In this document: positions 44,717 to 54,445 of the stretch, piece by piece
How the letters are laid out: the number at the start of each line of letters is the position of its first letter
How positions within the stretch are numbered: the first letter of the stretch is position 1
Source of the DNA: Legionella sainthelensi
Lineage (GTDB): Bacteria > Pseudomonadota > Gammaproteobacteria > Legionellales > Legionellaceae
DNA length: 64,000 nucleotides
Reading direction: 5' to 3'
Assembly: GCF_900637685.1 (NCBI RefSeq)
Contig: NZ_LR134388.1
Location: 62,001 to 126,000 of the forward strand
The notes under the pieces: generated by a model
The model's database searches: none
Seen by the model: only the letters and a program-made list of their open reading frames with translations
What the model was told of the DNA's origin: nothing
Made by a program: the position numbers and the translations under genes

Positions 44717-46789
44717 ATGCAAGAAAGAGCTGTAAATATAGGGGTAGGACTTAAAAAGGTTAATGAAGTTCTTAATAAATGTGTTTCCCGGGCAGAAGAG
44801 TTCCTCTATTTAATGGACCATTGGAAAGTTAATATTAATGATTTAACAGATAATAAAAAATTTAAAGTTAATAATAAACAAATATCTGCCCAAGAAATAA
44901 AAGAAGAACTCGCTAAGGTATTAGAAAAATATAATACTTTTATCAAGAAAAATCTCCAATGCGAAAAAAAGGAAACTGAAGAACTTATAGAGTTACAACA
45001 ACAACTTACTCATTTGTATAAAGCTATGGGTGATGTTTATGCATATTTATGTATCAATAAAACAGAAGATTTTTTGGAAGAAATCAAAGCATACTATAAA
45101 AAAGAACATCGAATGCTGGATACAATGCAATTTGTATTTGATATTGCTGATCATTTTTCTACGAAAAATTTACAATGTGAATCGAGTTTAAGTTCTCAAT
45201 TTAAAGAAGTTTGTGAGAAATTCGAACAAATACAAAGAGAATTTGTGTCTAAAATTGCCATTCCTAGAAATGAATCAGCAAAAAAATTAGTACTAATAAT
45301 GAATGACTTCATCCAAGCATATCTAGACCAAGGAGCAAGTAACGAGGAAATAATAAAAAAACTCAAACCCTATGAAAAATATTTCACGTTTAAAATCACA
45401 AAAGAGAATGAACGGGAGATGCTTGATTATACTGTAAATAGTGAGGCTCTATGTGATGTAAATCCCATCGAATTTTTAAACCAATTATTTGATCAATTTT
45501 ATCATGAGAGTACGTTATTTTCTCGGTCTAAAACTGCTTTAAAACAAGCTCTTGATAAGCGTCAAATTACCTACGAAGCTTCGAAGGACTGGTATAGTTA
45601 CGTGGGTTGGGACATCCCTAAAGTAACCGATAAAAACATGATACTCGTTACTTACGATAAAGAAGCTTACAATAAATTCTTCCAAGAATCTGGTCCAAGA
45701 GAAATGGATTTCTTCAAGATACTGGAAAAATTTTTAGACAAGTCTAAAGACATCATCATTGCGTCTAAACAGGAAAATTTACAATACCAAAAAGAACTCT
45801 CCGAATTAATCGATAAGGGTATCAAACAGTTAGAACAAACCAAACCTGAAAATAAAGGTTTTTTTGCAAAAAAATTTGGCAGTAATCAGCATGAACTCAT
45901 CACAGGCATCATCAATCAGTCAATAGAATTATTGAATGCTTTAAAAGAGGATATGCCGATAAGAAAAGAAGACTTAGTTAGAGTAATCTTAAGCACAGAG
46001 AATGCTTTAAATGCAGCAATGTCAAAATTAAAACCGCAGAAAATCGATATAGATGCTGAGCAATCTATCATTAAACAGTTAATAAAAACATTAAAAATAT
46101 CAAATACAGAACAGTGTTGTTTTTATAAGTCAGAAGAAGGTTCTATTTTCTCAAAATTCATGAACCTTGAACTTAGAGAGCTCATTGAGTCCTACCAAGT
46201 TCAGAAGACAAGTGAAAAAGATCTACCTCGTGAATCCGAAAACACGAATAATCAGATTATAGAACCAAATCAGGAAGAAGATAAATGGCAAGATTTACAG
46301 AAGAAGATGAACTTACAGCGTGTTCAAAAAATTATGAGCATATTTGTAGACGAGTATTGTGGGTATAAAGGTTACCTAAAAGGTGGAGGGACAATAGAAG
46401 AACTTCAAACTAAGCTCGAAGCTTTTAAAGATTATTTTCAAATAGAGATAGTAGAAAAAAATGGTTTAAAAGAACCTCAGATTATATTCAACACGGAAAA
46501 TATAAAGAACAAAAACCCACATGAATTATTTAATGAACTCTTTAAAAAATTTACCGAAGACATAGGATATGGTACAGGATCACGCTCAATCGAAGCCCTA
46601 AAAATTGCTTTAACAAAATCTAAAATAACCTATACAGCGGGAAGTTATGGGACCGTATCAACTTTAACAAGTGCATTATGGAGTAAACAGCCCCCTGTCA
46701 TTACTGATGAAAATAAAAGGTTGAAATTAATCGATAATAAACATTTAAGTGATAAAAAAACTATAGAATTTGGGATGAACAGATTTTAG
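44717..46789 (+). CDS. Coiled-coil protein with internal domain duplication, candidate effector
   Basis: 690-aa Lys/Glu-rich soluble protein with no signal peptide or membrane segment. The N-terminal ~180 aa are coiled coil (EIKEELAKVLEKYNTF, EELIELQQQLTHLYKAM). Residues about 189-318 and about 534-675 are two copies of one domain: both have L-x-x-F-x-x-x-Y...L-x-x-Y/F-x-x-Y/F-F-x-x-x-I, P-x-x-x/E-F/L-x-N-x/E-L-F, S-x-x-A-L-K-x-A-L, K-x-x-I-T-Y, a tryptophan near WDIPKVTD / WSKQPPVITD, and K-x-x-L. A central helical linker joins them. The composition and repeated domain are typical of Legionella effectors; function is unknown. Confidence 0.75.
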   Translation: MQERAVNIGVGLKKVNEVLNKCVSRAEEFLYLMDHWKVNINDLTDNKKFKVNNKQISAQEIKEELAKVLEKYNTFIKKNLQCEKKETEELIELQQQLTHLYKAMGDVYAYLCINKTEDFLEEIKAYYKKEHRMLDTMQFVFDIADHFSTKNLQCESSLSSQFKEVCEKFEQIQREFVSKIAIPRNESAKKLVLIMNDFIQAYLDQGASNEEIIKKLKPYEKYFTFKITKENEREMLDYTVNSEALCDVNPIEFLNQLFDQFYHESTLFSRSKTALKQALDKRQITYEASKDWYSYVGWDIPKVTDKNMILVTYDKEAYNKFFQESGPREMDFFKILEKFLDKSKDIIIASKQENLQYQKELSELIDKGIKQLEQTKPENKGFFAKKFGSNQHELITGIINQSIELLNALKEDMPIRKEDLVRVILSTENALNAAMSKLKPQKIDIDAEQSIIKQLIKTLKISNTEQCCFYKSEEGSIFSKFMNLELRELIESYQVQKTSEKDLPRESENTNNQIIEPNQEEDKWQDLQKKMNLQRVQKIMSIFVDEYCGYKGYLKGGGTIEELQTKLEAFKDYFQIEIVEKNGLKEPQIIFNTENIKNKNPHELFNELFKKFTEDIGYGTGSRSIEALKIALTKSKITYTAGSYGTVSTLTSALWSKQPPVITDENKRLKLIDNKHLSDKKTIEFGMNRF

Positions 46790-46890
46790 TGACAGGTCAC
46801 ATTCTATTCTTTCATATAAACTTAAGTATTTATTAAACTTAATGTAACTATAATACACTCTTCGTATGAGGTTCATGCTGGGGGATGCAA

Positions 46891-47775
46891 TTAATATACT
46901 CCTTTAATTAACTGCTCAATAATTGTTTGCAAATTATGTTGATTGTCATAGTGAATGACTAAAGATCCTTTGCCAGCTTTGCCTGGTTTTAACTTAATTG
47001 CTGCTTGCAAATGTCTGGATAGATTTTTTAGTTGGTCATGATATAAAAGAGAAGGGTTTATATCATTAGAGTGATGACTATCATGATCATTTTTCCCTGC
47101 TTTAATACGCTCAACTAATTTTTCTGTTTCGCGAACGGATAAATTTTTAGCGACAATAAGTTGGGCGACTTGATTTTGTTGTTCTTCTTCCAAGATCAAT
47201 AACGCACGGGCATGTCCCATATCAATATCGCCATGTTCTAAAAGTTTTTTTACAGGATTGGACAGGGCCAGTAAGCGTATGTAATTACTCACTGCAGTTC
47301 TTGATTTGCACAAGAGCTCAGCAACTTGTTGATGAGTTAATGAGAACTCATTGATCAAGCGTTGCATCGCACGTGCTTGATCCATTGCATTTAAATCTTC
47401 ACGTTGCAAGTTCTCAACCAATGCCATTGCCATGGCAGTTTCATCATCTACCTGTTTTAAGATCACAGGAATTTCAGCAAGGCCTGCCATTTGGCTTGCT
47501 CGCCAGCGACGCTCACCCGCAATAATTTCATAACGACCATCACTTAATTCGCGAACTAATAAGGGTTGCAACAAACCTTGCTTTTTGATGGATTGGGCAA
47601 GTTCTTGTAATGGTGTTTCTTCCATTTCGCCACGAGGCTGGTATTTTCCTGGTTGCAAACAATCTACTGCAAGCATGAGACGTTCAGCCTGGGGCTTTTC
47701 ATTGACAAGAACATTGCTTGATTGGCTTAGCAAAGCGGATAAATTACGTCCTAAACTACTACGTTTTACTGTCAT
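46891..47775 (-). CDS. parB: Chromosome partitioning protein ParB
   Basis: 294-aa ParB/Spo0J-type CTPase and centromere-binding protein. The N-terminus KRSSLGRNLSALLSQ is the ParA-interacting start. The ParB/Srx domain contains GLLQPLLVRELSDGRYEIIA then GERRWRASQMAG (nucleotide-binding motifs), a helix-turn-helix LTHQQVAELLCKSRTAVSNY binds parS, and the C-terminal dimerisation domain ends LVIHYDNQHNLQTIIEQLIK. It lies 10 bp downstream of parA, co-transcribed. I see no exact TGTTTCACGTGAAACA parS site in the window by eye. Confidence 0.95.
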   Translation of the reverse strand: MTVKRSSLGRNLSALLSQSSNVLVNEKPQAERLMLAVDCLQPGKYQPRGEMEETPLQELAQSIKKQGLLQPLLVRELSDGRYEIIAGERRWRASQMAGLAEIPVILKQVDDETAMAMALVENLQREDLNAMDQARAMQRLINEFSLTHQQVAELLCKSRTAVSNYIRLLALSNPVKKLLEHGDIDMGHARALLILEEEQQNQVAQLIVAKNLSVRETEKLVERIKAGKNDHDSHHSNDINPSLLYHDQLKNLSRHLQAAIKLKPGKAGKGSLVIHYDNQHNLQTIIEQLIKGVY

Positions 47776-47785
47776 AAATTACCCC

Positions 47786-48556
47786 TCATCCTGCAACAGT
47801 TTGTTTATTAATAAGTTCAGAGGCAAGTACCATATAGGCTGCTGCGCCAGGCGATGTTTTATCGTAATGCAATGCGGGTAGCCCATGGCTTGGTGCTTCA
47901 GCTAATCGCACATTACGAGGGACTACAGTCCTATACACTTTAGTGGGAAAATGCTCCATTAATTGTTTTGATACTTCAGAACAAAGACGGTTACGCGTAT
48001 CGTACATAGTTCGGAGCACCCCCTCAAGCTGCAAACGAGGATTTACCGATGCTTTAACTTGCTCAATGGTTGAAAGTAGGGCAGCCAAACCTTCTAAGGC
48101 ATAATATTCGCATTGCATGGGAATGAGAACCGAGTCTGCAGCAACAAAAGCATTAATAGTTAAAGTATTCAATGCCGGTGGGCAATCAATTAGAATGAAA
48201 TCATAATTACTTTGAATAGGCTGCAATGCTTTGTACAAAAAAGTTTCCCGATGATTTTGTTCCATGAGACTGACTTCAGCAACAGTTAAATCACCATTCC
48301 CAGGTATCAAGTCATAACCGCCACTGGTGGTTAGGCATGCTTGACCCGCCAGACAATCATGCAGTAACACATCGTTGGTTGTATGTACCAGTTGATTTTT
48401 ATCAACACCGCTCCCCATCGTTGTATTTCCCTGAGGATCTAAGTCAATTAATAAAACTTGTTGTCGATTTGCTGCTAAAGAAGCAGCTAAATTAATGGCG
48501 GTAGTAGTTTTGCCTACACCACCTTTTTGATTGGCAATGGCTATGACTTTTGCCAT
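47786..48556 (-). CDS. parA: Chromosome partitioning ATPase ParA (Soj)
   Basis: 256-aa Walker-type ATPase. The deviant Walker A is KGGVGKTTTAINLAASLA, the A' motif is LLIDLDPQGN, and Walker B is FILIDCPPAL. It acts with ParB to move the origin region. It sits in the conserved order mnmG-rsmG-parA-parB, which usually lies near oriC in gammaproteobacteria; dnaA and rnpA are outside the window. Confidence 0.96.
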   Translation of the reverse strand: MAKVIAIANQKGGVGKTTTAINLAASLAANRQQVLLIDLDPQGNTTMGSGVDKNQLVHTTNDVLLHDCLAGQACLTTSGGYDLIPGNGDLTVAEVSLMEQNHRETFLYKALQPIQSNYDFILIDCPPALNTLTINAFVAADSVLIPMQCEYYALEGLAALLSTIEQVKASVNPRLQLEGVLRTMYDTRNRLCSEVSKQLMEHFPTKVYRTVVPRNVRLAEAPSHGLPALHYDKTSPGAAAYMVLASELINKQTVAG

Positions 48557-48559
48557 GAT

Positions 48560-49186
48560 TTATTCCTTAGTTGTGTTTTCAATAATGACGCAACAGCGTT
48601 CACCGTCAACACCTGCAACAGAATATGATTTTACTGTGCAGTTTTGTTTTATGTCATTCAATTCTATATCAGGGGAACGCCCTTTCATTGCCAACCAGAT
48701 TCCTTCATCAGCAATCAGGTGGTGCGTCCACTGAATCATCTGTCCAAGACTACTAAACGCTCGGCTTAATACTGTATCAAAACCTTCTGTCGGGTGGTAG
48801 TTCTCGACCCTATTTTGTACTATCTCAAGATTTTTTAAATTGAGTTGCCGCTTTACCTCATTGAGGAAGCGCGTTTTTTTCCCATTAGAGTCGAGTAATA
48901 CAAAGTTTATTTCCGGCTGAGCTATCGCAAGTGGAATCCCTGGTAAACCTGCGCCAGTACCTACGTCGATAATTCGATTGCCTTTAAGCCAAGGCAAAAT
49001 CGCTAAGCTATCAAGTATGTGTTTACCAACCATAGCCTCAACATCACGAATTGCAGTGAGATTGTAAGTTGAATTCCACTTGTTCAATAAGAATAAGTAA
49101 TCTGCTAATGAAGCACTTATGGCTTTTAAATCAAATGACTGTAAACCTTGTTCAAGCAGTAGCTTAATTTGTGTTTCATCCTTCAT
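48560..49186 (-). CDS. rsmG: 16S rRNA (guanine527-N7)-methyltransferase
   Basis: 208-aa RsmG (GidB). Motif [18 protein letters not shown] and the family start [20 protein letters not shown], then [17 protein letters not shown], are typical. It methylates G527 in the 530 loop of 16S rRNA; loss gives low-level streptomycin resistance in other bacteria. Its start overlaps the mnmG stop by 4 bp (ATGA), and parA follows 3 bp after its end. Confidence 0.96.
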   Translation of the reverse strand: MKDETQIKLLLEQGLQSFDLKAISASLADYLFLLNKWNSTYNLTAIRDVEAMVGKHILDSLAILPWLKGNRIIDVGTGAGLPGIPLAIAQPEINFVLLDSNGKKTRFLNEVKRQLNLKNLEIVQNRVENYHPTEGFDTVLSRAFSSLGQMIQWTHHLIADEGIWLAMKGRSPDIELNDIKQNCTVKSYSVAGVDGERCCVIIENTTKE

Positions 49187-51057
49187 GCATCAATTCGCTG
49201 TTTTTTTAAATGAACTAAGAGCAATGAGAGTGCTGCAGGAGTCACTCCAGAGATACGCGATGCTTGTGCTAAATTAGTTGGTCGAATTTTTGTGAGTTTT
49301 TGGATGACTTCATTGGACAATCCGGTTACTTCACTATAGTTAATCCATTCAGGCAATACGGTATTCTCTTGTTTACGCATTTTTTCTATATCTTGCTGTT
49401 GCCTTTCAATATAACCCACATATTTGTTTTGAATCTCTATTTGCTCACTGACTTCAGATGCTAATTCAGGCAGATTTAAATCATGAAGCTTTAATAAATG
49501 CTGGTAATTAATTTCTGGACGCTTCAAAAATTCTACGGCTCTCGTGTCATGTTGCATCGGATTAACTAGAACATCAGAAAGCAGTTCATTATGACTCACT
49601 CGCACCCAAGTATTGTGTAATAGTGACTGCGTGGATTCTATTGCGTCACGTTTCGTCGAAAAATGCTGCCAGCGTGTGTCTCCTACTACACCTAATTGTC
49701 TTCCTTTTGCAGTCAAACGCAAATCGGCATTATCTTCACGTAAAAGTAAACGATATTCAGCTCGGGATGTAAACATTCTATAGGGTTCTTGAGTCCCACG
49801 TGTAATTAAATCATCAATAAGTACACCTATATAAGCTTCATCACGCCGTGGACACCAGAGGTCTTTGTCTTGAACATATAACGCAGCATTCATGCCTGCG
49901 ATAATTCCTTGTGCTGCAGCTTCTTCATATCCCGTAGTCCCATTAATTTGACCTGCAAAAAATAAGTTTGGAATTGGTTTGGTTTGCAAAAATGAGGTAA
50001 GCCCTCGAGGATCAAAATAATCATATTCAATCGCATAGCCTGGCCGCGTGATGTGTGCCTTTTCAAACCCTTTAATTGTCCGCACAAATTGGACTTGTAC
50101 TTCAAAGGGAAGACTTGTAGAAATACCATTTGGATAGATTTCTTCAGTAGTCAATCCTTCAGGTTCAACAAAAATTTGGTGAGATGATTTGTCTGCAAAA
50201 CGAACGATTTTATCTTCAATAGAGGGACAATAGCGAGGACCAACACCTTCAATAACTCCTGCATACATGGGCGATTTATGGAGATTGTTACGAATAATCT
50301 CATGAGTGGCTTCAGTTGTATGCGTGATATGACAAGGAATCTGTTGGGGGTGATCACTAACATGCCCCAAATATGAAAAGACAGGAATGGGAGTGTCACC
50401 AGGTTGTACAATCATTTGACTGTAATCTAATGAGCGACGATCAATTCGTGGTGGTGTTCCTGTTTTTAAACGACCAACTGGCAAATCAAGATCACGCAGG
50501 CTTTTTGCTAATGCGACGGAAGGGGGATCTCCTGCACGTCCGCCAGCATATTGATTCATGCCTACATGAATTTTCCCTCCCAAAAAAGTGCCCACAGTTA
50601 ACACAACGGCACGAGCTCGCAAAGTAAACCCCATTTGGGTAATAACGCCCGCTACTCGTTCTCCTTCGATCAATAAATCATCGACCGCCTGTTGGAAAAG
50701 GGTCAAATTTTCTTGCGTTTGTAATTGTTCTCTAATTGCCTGTCTGTATAATACCCTATCTGCTTGCGCGCGCGTTGCACGCACAGCTGGCCCTTTAGAC
50801 GCATTAAGGATACGAAATTGAATTCCTGCTTTATCAGCGGCTTTTGCCATCGCACCGTCTAAGGCATCAATTTCTTTTACTAAATGGCCTTTACCGATTC
50901 CACCTATTGCCGGATTACACGACATTTGACCGAGTAAATCCATGTTGTGAGTCAGTAATAATGTTTGCATCCCCATACGTGCTGCAGCAAGAGCCGCTTC
51001 TGTGCCCGCATGTCCACCACCGACTATAATAACGTCATATAATTTTTCAAGATTCAT
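49183..51057 (-). CDS. mnmG: tRNA uridine-5-carboxymethylaminomethyl modification enzyme MnmG
   Basis: 624-aa FAD enzyme (GidA) that with MnmE makes cmnm5U34 in tRNA. It opens with the FAD dinucleotide fold [20 protein letters not shown] and has [20 protein letters not shown], then [19 protein letters not shown] and the C-terminal helical domain [20 protein letters not shown] then [20 protein letters not shown]. Length and all family blocks are complete. First gene of the mnmG-rsmG-parA-parB operon. Confidence 0.97.
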   Translation of the reverse strand: MNLEKLYDVIIVGGGHAGTEAALAAARMGMQTLLLTHNMDLLGQMSCNPAIGGIGKGHLVKEIDALDGAMAKAADKAGIQFRILNASKGPAVRATRAQADRVLYRQAIREQLQTQENLTLFQQAVDDLLIEGERVAGVITQMGFTLRARAVVLTVGTFLGGKIHVGMNQYAGGRAGDPPSVALAKSLRDLDLPVGRLKTGTPPRIDRRSLDYSQMIVQPGDTPIPVFSYLGHVSDHPQQIPCHITHTTEATHEIIRNNLHKSPMYAGVIEGVGPRYCPSIEDKIVRFADKSSHQIFVEPEGLTTEEIYPNGISTSLPFEVQVQFVRTIKGFEKAHITRPGYAIEYDYFDPRGLTSFLQTKPIPNLFFAGQINGTTGYEEAAAQGIIAGMNAALYVQDKDLWCPRRDEAYIGVLIDDLITRGTQEPYRMFTSRAEYRLLLREDNADLRLTAKGRQLGVVGDTRWQHFSTKRDAIESTQSLLHNTWVRVSHNELLSDVLVNPMQHDTRAVEFLKRPEINYQHLLKLHDLNLPELASEVSEQIEIQNKYVGYIERQQQDIEKMRKQENTVLPEWINYSEVTGLSNEVIQKLTKIRPTNLAQASRISGVTPAALSLLLVHLKKQRIDA

Positions 51058-51418
51058 TTCTGATCAATATTTGTGTAACAAAAAAAGGAATTATACACTT
51101 TTTTGCCAATTGTCCCAATATCTAGAATGCCCCTTCTTAATAAATTTGGTTGCTACCTCAATCGTCTCCCGTTGCACCTGGAATGATAAGGGATGTAACT
51201 CAACGTGCTTTAAAACAAAAAATGAATTTTAGAGGTTATGTGCAAGCCAAATTAAGTGCGATAAAGAGAGACGAAATACTTTATTTCCATGCGATCGATT
51301 TGGCATCACCAATGAATATTTTTCATAGGGTATGAAATGTATTTAATCTCTAGGTAATACTTAGATAATCTTTGATTGTTATACTGTGTAATGAATAAGC
51401 AATTAGAGGGATAAGCCA
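51058..51418. other. Intergenic region between mnmG and the 51419 gene
   Basis: About 360 bases. An open frame at 51150-51335 (61 codons, ending AIDLASPMNIFHRV) has protein-like composition in its last 50 codons but no clear ribosome site, so it could be the tail of a decayed gene. TATACT at 51380-51385 is a possible -10 for the next gene. Confidence 0.4.
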
Positions 51419-52669
51419 ATGTCTCTTAACAAAACTGAAATTGAAACGATGGAACAGCCCCAATTAAATGAAGATGCTGTAGGGTTCGAAAAAAAATTAG
51501 CATCAATGAAGGGCGTTGCTTCACAAAAATCTATTGCTTTATCGATACTGAAATTGATCCCCTTTTTTAATAAATTTATAGCATCTGCAAGCGGTGCTGG
51601 GAATGCAATTACACGTATGATAGAAATACAAGGACTTGTCAATAATGCTACTCAAACAGCAGCAAGTGCGTTTCAGTATATTAAATTAGGAACGGCGGTT
51701 ATTGATTTCTTTAGGATTCCAGCTATCTATGTGGGGGCTCTTATAGCCAAGCAAGAAGTCCCTTTCACTTTTTCGCGTAATGCCAAACTTTTATATTCAT
51801 CCGTTATTTTAGGACTCGCTATTACTGCAGTAGCGTTTCCGCCCGCAGCGCCTATTATCGCTTTAGTTGCTGGAGTTGCTGCATTAGGTCAAAGTGTAGT
51901 TACTTTAGCTAACCTTTATTATAAGCGCCTGGAAACTCAAGATAAATTAGCACAGGTGGAAAAGGACATTACTGAGAAAACAAAGAAAATAAACACGCTA
52001 ATTTTTGAATTAAAGAAGTTAGAAAATGTTGCAGAGGCGGTAAAAGATAAAGATTTAGACTCGTTAAAATCGCAAATCACTACACAGTTAAACGAACTTC
52101 AAGGGCTATACGATACACGAGAATATTGTAAGCAAAAATTAGAAAAATTGGGCACGGCAGCTGCTTTAGATAAAACCGTAGGTGTTGGCTTTGCTGCTCT
52201 TGCATTAGTTGGTATTGTAACCAGTTTGATTATTCCTCCTGTGGGAGTTGGAATACTTGCTGCTACAGCCTCTTTAGGCGTGGCTTATTTTGTTGCGCGT
52301 GTAACGGTTCCTTTGATGAAGTTGTTGGTAGATAAGATCATTAATGCGGTTGCAAAAAGGCCCGCTCCTGATAATGAGCAGCAAACCGCGCAAGAATTAA
52401 AAAATGATTCAAGCGAAAAAAATACTGTCGTCCATTCAGATATTTTATCTATGCTTAAAAATCCTGCTTTTAAAAAAGCAGGAGGTGAATTAGCAAAAAA
52501 ACACAAAGGATTATCAGACAATGATTTACCGGGACACATTACTTTGTCACAAAATTTAGTCCAAAAAAGCACTCCGTCGTTGATTGCGGATACAATAACG
52601 GTCATGCCGGACAAAGATATAGTGGACCAAAATACCCATGAGAATGGAGAGCAGCTGATTCTTTTTTAA
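51419..52669 (+). CDS. Membrane protein with two TM hairpins around a coiled coil, candidate effector
   Basis: 416 aa. The first ~45 residues are polar. A TM hairpin at about 120-165 has the turn VAFPPAAPI, a coiled coil spans about 175-250 (EKDITEKTKKINTLIFELKK), and a second TM hairpin at about 255-310 has the turn LIIPPVGVG. The long polar tail (about 320-416) ends ENGEQLILF. The same F-P-P-x-x-P hairpin occurs in the partial protein at 62919-64000. Membrane hairpins around a coiled coil are common in Legionella effectors acting on host vesicles. There is no signal peptide. The ribosome site is GAGGGA. Confidence 0.72.
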   Translation: MSLNKTEIETMEQPQLNEDAVGFEKKLASMKGVASQKSIALSILKLIPFFNKFIASASGAGNAITRMIEIQGLVNNATQTAASAFQYIKLGTAVIDFFRIPAIYVGALIAKQEVPFTFSRNAKLLYSSVILGLAITAVAFPPAAPIIALVAGVAALGQSVVTLANLYYKRLETQDKLAQVEKDITEKTKKINTLIFELKKLENVAEAVKDKDLDSLKSQITTQLNELQGLYDTREYCKQKLEKLGTAAALDKTVGVGFAALALVGIVTSLIIPPVGVGILAATASLGVAYFVARVTVPLMKLLVDKIINAVAKRPAPDNEQQTAQELKNDSSEKNTVVHSDILSMLKNPAFKKAGGELAKKHKGLSDNDLPGHITLSQNLVQKSTPSLIADTITVMPDKDIVDQNTHENGEQLILF

Positions 52670-52717
52670 AGAGGTAAGCAATCTCTACAATCTTGAGTAA
52701 TATTCCTCCGAAGATAT

Positions 52718-54369
52718 TTAAGAGGGATTGATGGGGGGTAAATCGGTTTTGCTTTCTTTTTTATGCGTATTATTTTTTTTCATGTGCTGAATACTGTCCC
52801 ATAGCTCATCACCACGCCACAAAATTTTTTCATGACTTTTGTATAAAATTTGTGAAAGAATCTGCACTTGTTTTTTAAAAGCAGCATGAGTGCTTCGTCG
52901 TGTTAAATCAGCGAGGTTAAGTATAGTTGCATCTGGCCAATGTAATCTAGCCCATTTGAGTAATGCATCACGTGCTTGTTGAGGATTTGCCTGCATGCAT
53001 GATTTGTGGAGTTCGTTAAGAGTTTTTTTGTACTGATCTTTTTCAGAGGATTTATGATGTTTCTGCCGTCCCCATAAAATCAAAGTGACTAACCAGGCAA
53101 AAGCAAAGAATGCTGCAACTATCCAGGCCCAATTAAACTGATTTTTGGCGTTGGATTCATTTATTTGGGTTGTTGGTTGTAGCTCATTTTGATTATTTGC
53201 CGGGGCAGGTTGATTTGAACTTGATACGGGCATAGTGGCTGAGGCTGTAACATCGATAACCCTTGAGGGTAAAATAGCAAATTCTTCTTTGCCTGTTTCG
53301 GTATTAAACCAAGGGAGTTTTAATTCAGGAATAGTAATTTTTCCTGATTTGTTAAACAAATAAGTAATCTTCATTTCCGTACGACCAATTAACTCGCCCT
53401 GAATAACTTGATTTTTATCTTTGCCTTTTTCAGGGTAAATATTAACGCCATCAATTTCCGAAAAAGTGAGTGTTGGTAAAAGTTGGGCTGGGACTCCATT
53501 GCCTTCTAAAGTCACCGTACGAACAAGTGTGTTACCTTGGGCGATTGTTGATTCTGGGTTTTCGTAGTGCTCAGTGAATTTAACTTCTTTAGCGGGAAGC
53601 CAGGTCTTACCAGAAAACTCCTTAGGAATTGGCTGTACTTCTAAACTAATCGTTTTGTCCTCTGCCTTAACACGTTCTGGATTAAAATCATAAATTAACG
53701 CGGTAAATATGGGGGATTTTATCTTTAAAGGGCCACTTTTTTGGGGGAAAATGGCGTAGTTTTGCTCTTCAACAAGATAATTAATATTATTCTTTTGGGT
53801 TTGATAACGTTTTTCTTGTCCTAAGGGAATGAGTAAAGCGTTTTCAACTTGGGGACCTTGATAATCAGCATCTAACAGATGTTTTGAGTTATATAAAGTT
53901 ACTTTATAAATAATTTGCTGGTTCACATAGGGCTTTTTTGATTGGCTGAAGTAGTCAAATAAATACTTTGTTGTTGGCTGGAATCAGTAGCTGTGCTTTG
54001 TGGTGTGGATACACTCGCAGCGCTTACATTAATGGTTGAAGGCGCGGTATACTCTCTGCCTATCTTAATAGCCGGAATTGTTAATTTTCCTTCTTTTTGT
54101 GCCTTTAGGGTGATGGTCCATTCACTCAAGGATTGAGTTTGTCCATTGATAATCGAATAATTCATTCGGCGTTCGGTGCCTAGAATTACAAATTCATTTT
54201 GTAAGGGAGTTAGATCAGGGACACCTCCATTTTGTAAATTATCTTGAGTTAAAATCAATTTAAATGACTCATCAATGCTGACTTGAGATGGGTCAACTTG
54301 CACTTGTATTTCTGCATGAGCCACTAAATTAAAGAAACAAAAGAATCCAATTAGTAATAATTTTTTCAT
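52718..54369 (-). pseudogene. batD: BatD, broken by a one-base frameshift
   Basis: BatD (oxygen-tolerance family) is a periplasmic protein with a signal peptide, several Ig-like domains, and a C-terminal helix. Here the first 151-aa frame (signal MKKLLLIGFFCFFNLVAHAE) ends ...SIYLTTSANQKSPM-stop. The second starts four bases back (overlapping ATGA) and continues NQQIIYKVTLYNSKHLLDAD to the TM region WAWIVAAFFAFAWLVTLIL and a cytosolic tail. One extra A in the A6 run complementary to 53934-53939 gives NQKKPYVNQQIIY, a continuous ~550-aa BatD. The start ATG at 54369 overlaps the true batC stop. Last gene of the MoxR-Bat operon. Confidence 0.85.
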
Positions 54370-54445
54370 TGATACCATCCACGTTCTCTTCGTAAATGAT
54401 CACGTAAGAATTTTTCTCGCATTAATCCAGCAGGATCATCCGGAA

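Noticed and set aside
46891..51057. parS or oriC in the parAB region
   Set aside because: Searched by eye for TGTTTCACGTGAAACA and DnaA-box clusters; none seen. The region only has the gene order typical of an origin-proximal block.
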